30,812 nt of DNA from Chara braunii (GCA_003427395.1 BFEA01000134.1:689115-719926); one strand, 5' to 3'. Numbered from the stretch's first letter, positions 1-8,722 are shown. Numbers and translations are program-made. The notes: generated from the sequence alone by a model not told the origin.

Positions 1-71
<71 letters not shown>

Positions 72-79
72 TTCTTTCC
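1..79. repeat. CT microsatellite
   Basis: A nearly pure CT dinucleotide run with three T-rich interruptions starts the window and may extend to the left. A second CT run lies at about 6,691-6,779. Each run precedes one copy of a 110-bp direct repeat, so the microsatellite may be part of the element's terminal unit rather than chance low complexity. Confidence 0.95.
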
Positions 80-260
80 CCGCCCCGCGTGCCCGTCTGT
101 TTGATTTCGTGGTCTGTTTTTGTTTTCGTTTTTTTTTTTTCTTATTTTTTTTCGCCCGTTTTTTTGTGGGAAAGCGGTCGCACCCCGGTGGGTACCCCGC
201 CCGACGCGGCGCGTATACGGCCGCGTCGTTTTTCTCAAGCAGGGCGAGGTACTGGTTGTT
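80..260 (+). other. T-rich then GC-rich spacer, no gene
   Basis: A T-rich stretch (about 110-165) is followed by a CpG-rich stretch (about 165-240). A short open frame starting at 89 is low complexity and has no recognisable domain. No similarity was seen to the segment before the second direct repeat (6,781-6,835). Confidence 0.5.
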
Positions 261-370
261 TAAGGAGGATTGAAGGTGCAGTGTTTTTTCAGCTCTGGTC
301 GTTCACAGGGTATGCCCCTGTCTGATGGACGGTCTCCTCGTGCTCTGCCACGTCGACCTCCTTCTCGACC
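261..370 (+). repeat. 110-bp direct repeat, left copy (candidate PLE pseudo-LTR)
   Basis: This segment matches 6,836-6,945 without gaps at 103 of 110 positions; similarity stops abruptly after position 370 and after 6,945. The copies flank about 6.5 kb containing the GIY-YIG/RT open frames in the same orientation. Penelope-like elements often carry such terminal direct repeats (pseudo-LTRs) because of partial tandem insertion. The assignment to this element is inference; the repeat itself is directly visible. Confidence 0.8.
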
Positions 371-542
371 ATTAGTAGCGTGTTAACCACCGCGTGGGTC
401 GTGGAGTGGTGGATACGCCAGCATCCTGATTTTCACCTGGTTCTCTGATTTTCAAGAACGTCCGGATTTTGAGAACTCAAGTCGGTCTTCGTGACGAGGC
501 CTACTCCAAGTCGAACGAAGGAACTCTCGCACAACAACAAGC
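371..542 (+). other. 5' leader of the Penelope-like element
   Basis: No coding potential was recognised between the left direct repeat and the first ATG of the zinc-knuckle frame. Just before that ATG the context is A/C-rich (a CAA-rich stretch followed by GC), a reasonable eukaryotic start context. No TATA box was recognised. Confidence 0.4.
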
Positions 543-1280
543 ATGGGCGACAATCTTCACGTTCCTTATGGTGTGTGTTTCAATTGCGGACAGCATGGCC
601 ATTGGGCCAGGAATTGTCCGCATCCAAGGAGAGATGATTGCTGTGTGTCAGGGAGGCATATTGGTGGACCAAGTTTTGGACACGCGGTTAATCGTAGCTA
701 TCCGATCTTGTCTCAGCCTCCAACGACTTCACAGCAGTACGCCCCCTCGGCGCCTCCGCTGCCATCTGGTGCCACCTTATCATTTGTTATACCTACGCCA
801 TCTGCCTCCAACCTTCCTTCTCTTTCCCCTCCCCCTCTTGCTCTCCCTCCTCCGCTCCCTCCTCCTCCTCCTCCACTACCTCAAGCCTCTATTACTAAAG
901 GTATGGCTCACGGATTGGAAACAGTATCATCCTCTAATGCACTTATTCCGTATCAGCCACGTCAGATGGTTCCGTACCACGGAGGGACGGGCTGGAACTC
1001 GTGGAATTCCAGGCCCAGATCGGCCAAAGGAGAAGTATCGGCGCTAGTATTAGTGTATGATGGTAGGGAGTTAAGGGAATCACTTAGATTGGAAAATGCG
1101 CATAGAATGAGCGAGGAACAAGAAAGGGCTGCGAAGGATGCAAAGACGAAAAAGATTGAGGAAGAAGCACCGAAGGAGGCAGAGAAAGAGGCTCGGTTGG
1201 CCAAGATGATGGATGAAAAAATGAAAGAAATGGAGAAGAGGAGAGAAGAGGATAATATAAGGAAGTTGTGGGAAAAGATC
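543..1280 (+). pseudogene. PLE exon 1, first part: CCHC zinc knuckle plus coiled coil
   Basis: The frame opens with ATG and at residues 12-25 has a retroviral-type zinc knuckle spaced C-x2-C-x4-H-x4-C (CFNCGQHGHWARNC). A Pro/Ser/Leu-rich linker (about residues 55-115) follows, then a long charged Glu/Lys/Arg/Met helix (about 165-245) expected to form a coiled coil. This is the layout of a Gag-like nucleic-acid-binding and multimerising protein. The frame ends at 1,286, but a second frame starting at 1,268 carries on directly, so a 1-nt indel at about 1,268-1,286 probably broke one continuous exon. It has the same orientation as the GIY-YIG and RT segments and lies inside the same direct repeats. 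It could instead be an independent gag-like gene captured next to the element. Confidence 0.7.
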
Positions 1281-2063
1281 GCATGAGGAAGGATTGTGAT
1301 ACTACTGAGGGAGATAATACTGCAGGCAACGCTGACAATGCCAAGAAAAGGGGACAAGACAAGATTACAGGCATCCCGACGGGACAGCCTTCTACTCCAA
1401 GGCAGCGTGTAAATGAAGTGGGCGCTCTGGACGCAGGACTGCTGCTCATGAATATTGATAATGTGCAGCGTGCTCAGGTGCATATGAATCGCATGATGGA
1501 ACGGGCGCAAAACCAGCAAAATTTGATGTTCGAGCGCATCCTCGGATTGATAGAGAGGATTGAAACTTCTAATCGAAGCGCTGCCAACCCACCCCTCGCA
1601 GATCATGTCCAGGCTGCGTCGGTTGCACTTACAGGCTATAGCTCCACCGGTGCCCCGATCGAAACCGCAGCAGGAGGATCTCGCACGGATCCTGTGCGTG
1701 TCCGCGATGTGCGCACCGCACCAACGGTTGCACCACCACCATCTGGTCCTCGTCAGCCGCAACTTCCAGTCGTTCCTCAGCAACCTCATTGTCCAACGGT
1801 TGTTATCCCAGATGAACTAGTTTCTGATCAACCTATTTCACCTCCTGCAGCACGCTCTCCTACTCCCCCTCATCCTCCTATTCCCCCTGGGCATACATCT
1901 CGGTCTAACCTCCATACTTCTCCCCGTCCCGCTCCTCCACATGTTCCTTCGGGGAGAAGAGCACCTGGCATTGTCATCCGCGACCAAGCACCGAGGACGG
2001 CTAATCGTCTGGTTACACGTAGTATGGCGACCCCTGCAGATGAACAGACTCAAGACAACCCAG
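1268..2063 (+). pseudogene. PLE exon 1, second part: helix plus Pro-rich linker
   Basis: The continuing frame contains a Met/Gln-rich amphipathic helix (about residues 60-95, around 1,445-1,560), possibly a second multimerising coil. It then runs into about 150 residues rich in Pro, Ser, Thr and Arg, with no recognised fold. The raw frame runs on to 2,128. A strong splice donor (CAG|GTACGT, GT at 2,064) would end the exon at 2,063 after the first base of a codon. Joining there to 2,707 keeps the frame open into the SAP-like segment, which supports exon status. I recognise no enzyme here; a structural or nucleic-acid-binding role is inference. Confidence 0.6.
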
Positions 2064-2706
2064 GTACGTCACGTATACAGGCAGAGACTCCAGTTAGTAA
2101 TGCTAGATCGATGGGTCGACTCGCTTAGGTGTTTGCCTCAGTGGTTATCACAGCCAGGCACATGATAGGGAGCCTATCAACAGAAAAATTTTCCAAAATT
2201 AAATAATCATTCTATAGTAAAATTACATTCTAAATTTCAAATTTTCATTCCATCTTAAAAATTATCATTCCAATTTAAAAAATTTTCGTCTTACTAGAAA
2301 ACTTTCCTTCCAAGAATGAGGTATCCCTTCTTATTTGAACTGCATGCTAGAGATAGAATGAAAGTCTGGATGAGTTCATGAAATATTTTAATTGGACTGT
2401 CATTCTAAGTAAGGATTTTCAGTCATAAATAGGCTAATCCAATCTAAATCAGAAGATATTGTTGTAGTAGCATGAAAGTTTAATTAAAATTTTTCATAAA
2501 CTCGTCCAGACTTTCATTCCATCTCAAACAAATAGATGTAGTTGAAAGGGAAAGTTCATACTTAGACATGAACTTATTAAATAAAACTGTAAATTTTAGA
2601 ATTGGACGAACGTTGGAATGATAATTTATAAATACGACGGATTTTTTTTTTATGGAATGTTTTTTCAACATTAATTTCTCGTGGAAATTTTTATTTTGAT
2701 CGGCAG
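2064..2706 (+). other. candidate spliceosomal intron 1 (643 bp)
   Basis: The donor is CAG|GTACGT and the acceptor GGCAG|CT, after a T-rich tract. The interior is strongly AT-rich, unlike the flanking exons, with stops in all frames. Removing it joins a phase-1 codon (G from 2,063 plus CT from 2,707) and gives an open frame leading exactly into the downstream SAP-like frame at 2,745. A competing reading is an AT-rich insertion: the 9-mer GTACGTCAC occurs at 2,064-2,072 and again at 2,716-2,724, which could be a target-site duplication. Confidence 0.6.
2352..2523. repeat. imperfect palindrome inside intron 1
   Basis: Arms 2,352-2,393 and 2,482-2,523 are reverse complements at 38 of 42 positions, around an 88-nt loop. 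An outer 14-nt perfect pair (2,260-2,273 and 2,613-2,626) shares nearly the same centre, so the whole 2,260-2,626 stretch folds as a long imperfect hairpin with indels. This resembles a decayed MITE or foldback insertion within the AT-rich segment. No clear target duplication was identified at its ends. Confidence 0.75.
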
Positions 2707-3094
2707 CTAGACTTAGTACGTCACCTGGTTTTGGGTTCGATCGGGTGAGAGAGAGAAGTAAGGCCGTGGTTGCTAACCCAGACCCCGGTGGGAGGAGACA
2801 ATATAGGGAGGAAATGGAGAAGGTACTCATGGCAAAATACAAGAACGAGTTAGTGGAGTTGTGTAACAAGGATAAGGTTAAATACCATAATAAAAAGCAG
2901 GCGGTTGCAGACTTGACGACTATCCGCGTAAGAGATGTGTATGGGGAGGAGGAGGAAGAGGAGAAGGAGCACGTTAACGGAATGACAGAGGAGACTCAAG
3001 AAGAGAACCCTTCTTGAGTCCTACCACGACCCCACGTGGTTATGGCAAAAGGTCAGGGATTTGTGCCAGCAGAGCGCTAGCAGGGAAACGAAAG
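2707..3094 (+). pseudogene. PLE exon 2: SAP-like helix-extension-helix segment
   Basis: From 2,745 the frame reads through a basic stretch into a segment of the form L-x3-Y-K-x2-L-V-E-L-C-x4-V-K-Y-x3-K-x-A-V-x2-L (about 2,826-2,910). That is the spacing of a SAP-type DNA-binding helix pair. An acidic Glu-rich tail follows. The raw frame stops at 3,015-3,017, but the frame two bases over is open from about 3,000 to 3,094 and ends with basic residues (GKRK) exactly at a strong donor (AAAG|GTAAGG), so a small indel near 3,000 is likely. SAP-like modules can bind DNA or chromatin, which would suit target engagement; that role is inference. Confidence 0.6.
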
Positions 3095-3162
3095 GTAAGG
3101 ATAGGCGTTGGCTTGAGCATAAACTAAGACTATTTGTGTTGTTGTTGGTTCTGCCTGGGCAG
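3095..3162 (+). other. candidate spliceosomal intron 2 (68 bp)
   Basis: The donor is GAAAG|GTAAGG. A branch-like ACTAAGAC lies about 35 nt before the acceptor, followed by a T/G-rich tract and GGGCAG|AT. Splicing joins codon-complete ends (phase 0) and connects the exon 2 frame to the frame that carries the GIY-YIG domain. One in-frame TAG (3,166-3,168) remains just after the junction, probably a later nonsense mutation. Confidence 0.6.
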
Positions 3163-3807
3163 ATCTAGTGGGGTTTAAAATTCGTCGATCAATGGGTTGA
3201 TTCAATGCACGGCGGGTACAATATATGTGAAGGGGAAGGTTGTTGCGTCTATAACCTTCTGTCACCATGGATGAAAGCTACATATTATGGATCTACCACT
3301 AGGGGTATATCCGAGAGGTGGGGTGAACACTCTAGGAATGCTAACCGGTTTTCTACTAGACGTAACCATAAGCTAAGGAGATGGTTGGCGGTTAAAGGGT
3401 GGGATAATTACGTTGCTATTCGACTAGTTAGTGTACCTTCTGAGGAACTCAGGGAGGTAGAAGCAAGTTGTATAGCGAGGTGGTCTCCAACTCTCAACAC
3501 ACCACGAGGGCGGAAACATTCTTTACGAAGGAAAGGGAAGAGAGATAAAAAGAATTTTGAAAGGAAGCACGGTTTATGCAAACCAATCACGACTAGTAGC
3601 AATCATCTTCTGGCCTGGGAAGTCTCGACTGGCAGCTCTCTCTTCCCTGACAAGTTACCTGTCACATTCTCTCTTGGCATAGCTTTGGGAGAAGTCGTCA
3701 AATCGGACTGTTTTTCTGCCACTATTAGAACTAGGGGTGGGTATTATTTTTACGAAGGCAGGGGGGGGGTTGAAAACACGGCTGGGATGGTCGATAATAG
3801 AGCATGA
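3163..3807 (+). pseudogene. PLE GIY-YIG endonuclease domain
   Basis: GIY-YIG nucleases cut one DNA strand; in PLEs this nick primes target-site reverse transcription. Conserved positions are visible in order: C-V-Y in place of G-I-Y (Tyr codon 3,250-3,252), Y-Y-G in place of Y-I-G (3,283-3,291), an Arg and His in SERWGEH, a catalytic-type Glu (3,460-3,462) in EASCIARW, and a final P-x-L-N. All expected catalytic residues are present in about 85 residues. In canonical Penelope elements this domain is C-terminal to the RT; here it precedes the RT. A TAG at 3,166 and a frame change near a 9-G run (3,761-3,769) break the frame. Confidence 0.85.
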
Positions 3808-3905
3808 TGGCCGAAAGTTGTTTCTGAAAGATGCCAGGATGATTTTTCGGGAAGGGGGTACATTCAGCGTAGCAGAGGAAGTTTGTCTTATTATCGTTGC
3901 TACAG
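3808..3905 (+). other. frame-shifted linker with possible intron acceptor
   Basis: After the G-run, the +1 frame (3,737-3,934) reads plausible protein while the GIY-YIG frame stops at 3,807. A good acceptor-like tract (T-rich, GCTACAG) ends at 3,905, and the next frame is open from exactly 3,906. I could not identify a matching donor, so a third intron is only a possibility; simple indel decay explains the data equally well. Confidence 0.35.
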
Positions 3906-4538
3906 ATGCCTCAGTCGAGAAAGATGCTTTATAGCTTTGAAATCAAAGCCTTAGTTACTTTATGTAACTGTATTGAGTCATTTGGAAATGGAAGGACCAA
4001 AGCAATTTTGAAGGTTGTCGTTGGTAGGGTCCTGAAATTGAAATGTGGGTTCGATTGTTTGACGATTGTCACGGTAAAATGTGTTTTTTCTGAAAGCGTG
4101 ATCCGACGGGAGATCATTAATATTACAAAAAAGGAGATTTGAAGAAGATGCGAGCCCAAATGTGTTGCTGATTTCATGATCTCTCGACTGAGATTTGTGT
4201 GGACTGGCAAAAAAATTGTCGGTAGCCACCTGCACAAGCACAGACTAATGTCCAAAGCAACGTCTTTTGACTGCAACTGTTCTACTTGTGACTCGAGCTT
4301 GCCTAGGAACAGAGATGAACACGTTTTCTTTCGTTTTTTTGAGTTTTCGGGTTTACCCAGGTGCCTGATCAACTCGAAAAATGCCCTTCCTTCGAAGGAA
4401 CTGGTCTCAATGGGGTCCATCAGAAGGGCTATTGAAACAGGTATGTCTAGTTGTCCAGAATCCAGTCGATTGACGAACCACAATTTGACACTCTGTTTCA
4501 GGGAATGACCGACTGAGACCGATTCTAGTTACGACTCT
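3906..4538 (+). pseudogene. PLE inter-domain linker with CxC cluster
   Basis: One frame stays open from 3,906 to 5,021 except for in-frame TGA at 4,140-4,142 and 4,506-4,508, both in contexts where Trp or Arg would read naturally. Around 4,270-4,300 it encodes a Cys cluster (DCNCSTC) followed by a conserved-looking segment with FSGLPRC. A short Cys motif between nuclease and RT is compatible with permuted PLEs, where a CxC-type motif has been described; I infer equivalence from position and pattern only. The long - strand open frame over this stretch is a shadow. Confidence 0.55.
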
Positions 4539-5876
4539 TTGACTGAGTGGAAAGGGAAACTGACAAACGTGGTAGTTTGCCCTATAGATCACAATGTTGG
4601 AGACTCTCTGGTGTGTTGCCAAAGTATCTATCAGCAGGCACTTGCTCGGTTGTTTTGGGGCAATTCAGGCTTTACTGTCATCAACATGGAAGAAGACGCT
4701 ATACTAGGTTTGTGCAAAAGGGAGTACATGAATATAGGGGCCTGCAAGCTGGCCCCTTGGAATGGCAAAGGTCATCTTGGTTGTTGTTATGGTATCCCTA
4801 AGCACAAAGACACGTCTAGGTGGCGCCCTATTTCACCCTCTTTTTCTGAACCAAGTGTGAGAGTCTGTAAGATTATCGCCAGGGCTATCAGCTTTCTTCT
4901 ATGGAGCCTGCCGCCTAGGTCACATTTCAACCTCAAATCCACATCCCTGCTGAAAGGAAGGATAACGCAGATCGATAGGCAAGTCTCTCAGCGTAAATGG
5001 CGGATGTCTCATAGCCGCTAGCTTTGACATAAAGAGATGTTTACAAAGCTTCCACATCTATCTATTGCTCGAGCTATGGAATGGGCGTGTGACATGTTCC
5101 TGAGTGGAAGAAAAGACTGTGTGCAAGTTCATAAAAGAGGCAAAGGGGCCAGTTTTGTTAGAAATTTTGGTGAGTCCGGTTCGGTATCAGTGAAATTCAC
5201 CATGATCTTGGATTTCGTTAAGTTCGATCTCGCGCATATACATATGCAAGAATAGGAGGTAAAACGATCAAACAAGTAGTGGGCATCCCAACGGGCAAAT
5301 GCTCCAGCCCGGCCTTGGCATGCCTGCTATGCTCATATAACGAATTTCACTTCCTACGGGCCATTGGAACTGATTCCCGCTACATAATCGGAATCCGCCT
5401 TGTCGATGACATCAGCATTTTTTTTATCCTCCCGGCAAAAAGTAGTGGATGGCTGGGGAAAGCAAGGAATCTACTGCATATATTCCTCGGTTCTTACGAT
5501 ACTAACTTATCCTTGGTCCGGACAGATGATGGAAGCGGGAAATGAGACTTCCTGGGTTGTTTTATTATTTGCTCTATGGACCCGTCGGGCATCAAGTGTG
5601 TTGCCACGATGAAGGACTGCGGATCCTCTCTGAATTCGATCTACCCAAGATTTTTGGTCTTTCGGCCCCTTACAATACAAGAAATTGTCAGTAAAGTGCC
5701 ATCTACACAGGGCCGTAACCCACTCCTCAGATCATTGGGGAATGGGTGCTATGTTGCTGGCACTAAGAAAAGAGCTACGTTTGAAGGGGTTTCCAAGGTT
5801 TTGGTTTTTGAAGGGGGTACGGAAGGTGTCTCGTGAAAGTAAGTGCGTGTTGGATGACTGGGCCGTCATTTTTTAA
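4539..5876 (+). pseudogene. PLE reverse transcriptase
   Basis: The RT copies element RNA into DNA at the nicked target. Visible blocks in order: a YGIPKHKD...RWRPISP block (about 4,785-4,840, fingers); motif A SFDIK (5,020-5,034); KLPH at about 5,046; motif B GIPTGK...SPALAC (5,282-5,330); motif C RLVDDI with both Asp intact (5,396-5,413); then a thumb-like region. The frame changes near 5,000 and 5,035 (on either side of motif A), near 5,240, and about 5,660-5,690; a TGA lies at about 5,543. The last readable piece (5,685-5,876) is a basic HSSDHWGMG...LRLKGFP segment. The gene is inactive as it stands, but decay is moderate. Telomerase or bacterial group II RTs are less likely given the upstream GIY-YIG. 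Confidence 0.85.
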
Positions 5877-6690
5877 CTTGGCTTAGGTCTAGGGCCAAAA
5901 AGATGGATATCCAGTGGTCGAGGTGGAAGGAACAGATAATAGTTGGAAACTGATGCCATCAAGCCCGTATCTCCGCGAGTAGGGCCGTGTTGTCGAGGTT
6001 TTGTTTTTGTGTCTTGCAGGACTTCTGCTTTTGTCTCTATCCTAGACTATCCACATGCTTGTCCACCCATTTTTTCGATTCCCTCTAGAGCCATCCACCA
6101 CATCCTTCCGCCTCCAAACAAGGTTACTTTGTCTGACGATCGAACGCATGCCTGAATTCGTTTTTTTTCCGCAGGCAATATCTATGTCATAATTCGGTAA
6201 TGTCCTCTCTACAGCTCCCTTTTGGATACTCTACTCTTGGCACGCTTCGGAGTAGCTTCCCCGCCTAAGTTTTTTTCCCGCCCACTGTTCTCTGATCTTC
6301 TTTGTTTTTTTCCTGCCGTAGTTCTGATGTTTTCTCCCAGTAGCCTCACCTACATTCTGACTTCTTAGTCTTCCCGAGGATCTGAGCCTGTAATCTTGCT
6401 CGGCAGTCACGGTTCTCCCGCTCAAGAGCAACAGAGTTACCAGGGTTTGGCGCTTTAGGAGTAAGCGTGCGGGTAGGGTTTGTGACTCAAGTGGGTTTTT
6501 GGCGGTGCGTAAGTATGCATGCAAGAGGTATAAATTCCCCGTAGTTGATCCCATTCGCATGCACTTTTTTCAAGTCCCCTGATGATGGCCTTGCAACTGG
6601 CAGCAGGGCCGAAATTGGTCGGGACATCGCCAGCGGGCTCTGTGCTTCATGTTATCATTTTAAACAAAGCCTATCGTGTTCCGCAAATCT
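5877..6690 (+). other. PLE 3' non-coding region
   Basis: No domain was recognised. Short open frames at 5,943-6,155 (+) and 6,231-6,560 (-) show no convincing protein character. The segment lies between the last RT-frame piece and the second CT tract and is best read as 3' UTR of the element. Confidence 0.45.
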
Positions 6691-6779
6691 AGTCCCTCTC
6701 TCTCCTTTCTCTCTCTATCTCACTTTCTCTCTCTCTGTCTTTCTTTCTCTCTCTCTCTCTCTCGCTCTCTCTCTCTCTT
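6691..6779. repeat. CT-rich microsatellite, second tract
   Basis: Imperfect CT repeats with TTTCT interruptions mirror the run at the start of the window and lie 57 bp before the right copy of the 110-bp direct repeat. Confidence 0.9.
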
Positions 6780-6835
6780 GGTTTGTGCATGATCATCTTC
6801 TCGGAGTACCGCAAGTTGTGGATGTATTCCTTTGT

Positions 6836-6945
6836 TAAGGAGGATTGCAGGTGCAGTGTTTTTTCAGCTCTAATCGTTCACAGGGTGTGCCCCTGTCTGA
6901 TGGACGGTCTCTTCGTGGTCTGTCACGTCGACCTCCTTCTCGACC
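6836..6945 (+). repeat. 110-bp direct repeat, right copy (candidate PLE pseudo-LTR)
   Basis: Matches 261-370 at 103/110 positions with no gaps. Five of the seven differences are transitions and two are transversions. Start-to-start distance is 6,575 bp. The unit being present on both sides in the same orientation as the RT frames supports a terminal repeat of the PLE. Confidence 0.8.
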
Positions 6946-7026
6946 CTATGGGATTTTTTTATATTTTTTTTTTCACTTGTACAAAAAAGAAAAACGAAAA
7001 GGAACTCCCGGTCAGAGGCGGGGAGC

Positions 7027-7032
7027 AATAAA
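7027..7032 (+). terminator. candidate polyadenylation signal AATAAA
   Basis: A canonical AATAAA hexamer lies 82 bp beyond the right 110-bp repeat, followed within about 30-60 bp by GT- and T-rich sequence. It is well placed to end a + strand element transcript. A single hexamer in AT-rich sequence is weak evidence. Confidence 0.3.
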
Positions 7033-7530
7033 ATGCCTTCAACGTGGTTCACTTGTTTTTCATACTTTTTTTTCTTTTTTTTCGGACTTTTTCTTTTTCA
7101 CTTTTATCCTTTTCGTTTAGTGGAAACGACCGCCTTCTTTGTATTCCCTCTGCTGGGCAGAGGTCCACCAAACGGTTTTCATAGAGGTCGGTACTGGTAG
7201 TGCCCTATTTTTGGGGGGTGCAATTGCATCTGTACCCCACTTAAAGATGGGAATACCGACTATACCCAGTCCCAACGCCAACTTACGCCTATACCCACAA
7301 AATGGCTGGTGGAAATTGTTGGCATGCCCAGGACCGAGGTGGACCCAGGTTGGTACTGCAAAATTGTAGGTTGATACTGCAAAATTGTAGTTATAACCAA
7401 CTACTGGAATGCACAAATTATGTACATGTCCAGGCAAAATGCTCATACCCTACTACTAGATGGCTGATATTATGCTCATACCCAGGAGTCGTGGCTCGTT
7501 GGGCCACAACGTTTTTTTTTTTTTTTTTTT
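7033..7530. other. intergenic segment with short tandem repeat and T tract
   Basis: No gene was recognised. Two adjacent 21-bp units (7,348-7,368 and 7,369-7,389) differ at one base. The dodecamer ATGCTCATACCC occurs twice at about 7,439 and 7,471. A run of about 18 T (7,512-7,530) leads directly into the left end of the foldback-like structure and may be its edge. Confidence 0.6.
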
Positions 7531-7960
7531 GACAAATGCTCCGATCTATTTGTGGGGAGCAGCACGTGCTGGGAACCGGGCCAAGCGTCCCATATAGAAT
7601 TGTACAAATGCTTTGAAATACCAAGGCCATTATCTGGCTTCGACTAAAAACAACCTGAGAACTATGAAAAAAGTTCAGGAAAATTTAAGAAAAACGTGGA
7701 TAGCTGCTGCCCTAATGATAGGCTACTCAAGCAGCAATTACTAAGTAAAATTGAAAATATAGCTAAAGAACAAGAGCATAGGCCAAATTCAGAAAACAAC
7801 TTAGAACCCCCCCATCAATCCTGTTTACCTCATTCCGACAAGACTTACTTCAACAGAGCCACCATCTCCGCTGCTGCTGTACCCTATTCCCATCCTACGA
7901 GCTACCCCCTCACTAGTAGGATGCTTGATATCCCACCATCAACATCTCCCCCTCACCTCG
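7531..7960 (+). repeat. left inverted arm of the foldback-like element
   Basis: Contains the 55-bp terminal block and the inner block, separated by about 160 bp that do not align well with the right arm (7,645-7,805). The open frame at 7,696-7,968 covers repeat sequence and has no recognisable domain. Confidence 0.65.
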
Positions 7961-8020
7961 ATTTTTAACCGGTATCGTTTTTTTGGATACCCAAGCGCCT
8001 CAGAATTGCTCCTTCCCCTG

Positions 8021-8722
8021 GGTCACTCCAGCTCCCTCTGGGACTTACAATTTCCTTACCACATCATGCGCATGCCCCCGCAGAACTGGGTTCCCCCTCC
8101 CTCCTTCCCCACCCAAATTACCACTTCCCCCGGTTCACTCCGGCTCCCTCAGGGACTTACAATTTCCTTACCACGTTACGCACATGCCCCCGCAGAACTA
8201 CAAATCCCCATTTTCTACCCTAATTACCTTTCCCTCCAGGTCCCTCTAGCTCCCTCTGGGACTTACAATTTCCTTACCACATCACGCACATTCCCCCGCA
8301 GAACTAGAGATCCCCAAATCCATCCTCTCAACCCCCTTGACCCCCTCCCCCAACTGCCATGACTGATCCGACCCCAAAATCAGCCCGACATCCTCTCCAG
8401 GGTAATATGCTCCACAAGACAAAACTCCCCAATCCTGGTCAACGCGTGTGAATCCGGACCGTATACCAAGTAAAGTTGTGAAAAACTTATGTCCTGATAG
8501 TCTCCATGTAGCGGTTGTGGTTACCCACCCAACTCCTCCCTCTTCCCTCTTTACCCTCCCTCACCACCACCTCCAGGTCTCTCCAGCTCCCTCTGGGACT
8601 TGCAATTTCCTTACCACATCAAGCACAGCCCCCCGCAGAACTAAAGATCCCCAAATCGATCCTCTCAACCCCTTGACCTCCTCCCCCGACTGCCACGACT
8701 GATCCGACCCCAAAATCAGCCC
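8021..8722 (+). repeat. tandem repeat array, about 110-bp unit, four copies
   Basis: Copies start at 8,021, 8,132, 8,239 and 8,576. Each has a core built on GGGACTTACAATTTCC and CCCCGCAGAACT. The last two (8,239-8,387 and 8,576-8,722) are longer and share about 147 bp, including a conserved tail. The array makes long Pro/Ser/Leu-rich open frames that are not genes. It sits just inside the left arm of the foldback-like structure. Confidence 0.85.

Noticed and set aside
301-370. Hammerhead ribozyme in the 110-bp repeat (CTGATGG core)
   Set aside because: PLE pseudo-LTRs can carry hammerheads, and the CTGATG word was noticed, but the essential GAAA strand and a proper cleavage triplet arrangement are absent on both strands.
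962-1789. 275-residue open frame on the - strand
   Set aside because: It is antisense to the coiled-coil and Pro-rich exon; its Ser/Phe-rich content is the complement of Glu/Lys-rich codons.
4040-4060. tRNA B-box-like GGGTTCGATTG
   Set aside because: No matching A box, acceptor stem or cloverleaf can be drawn around it; the similar word at about 2,733 also lacks tRNA structure.
3929-4483. 184-residue open frame on the - strand
   Set aside because: It is antisense to the PLE linker, whose + frame continues with recognisable conserved blocks on both sides.
7925-8362. Pro/Ser/Leu-rich open frame as a protein gene
   Set aside because: It is generated by the ~110-bp tandem array; repeated units give repeated peptides with no conserved domain.
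8021-8722. CRISPR array
   Set aside because: Repeat units are long and imperfect with related spacers, and the genome is eukaryotic.
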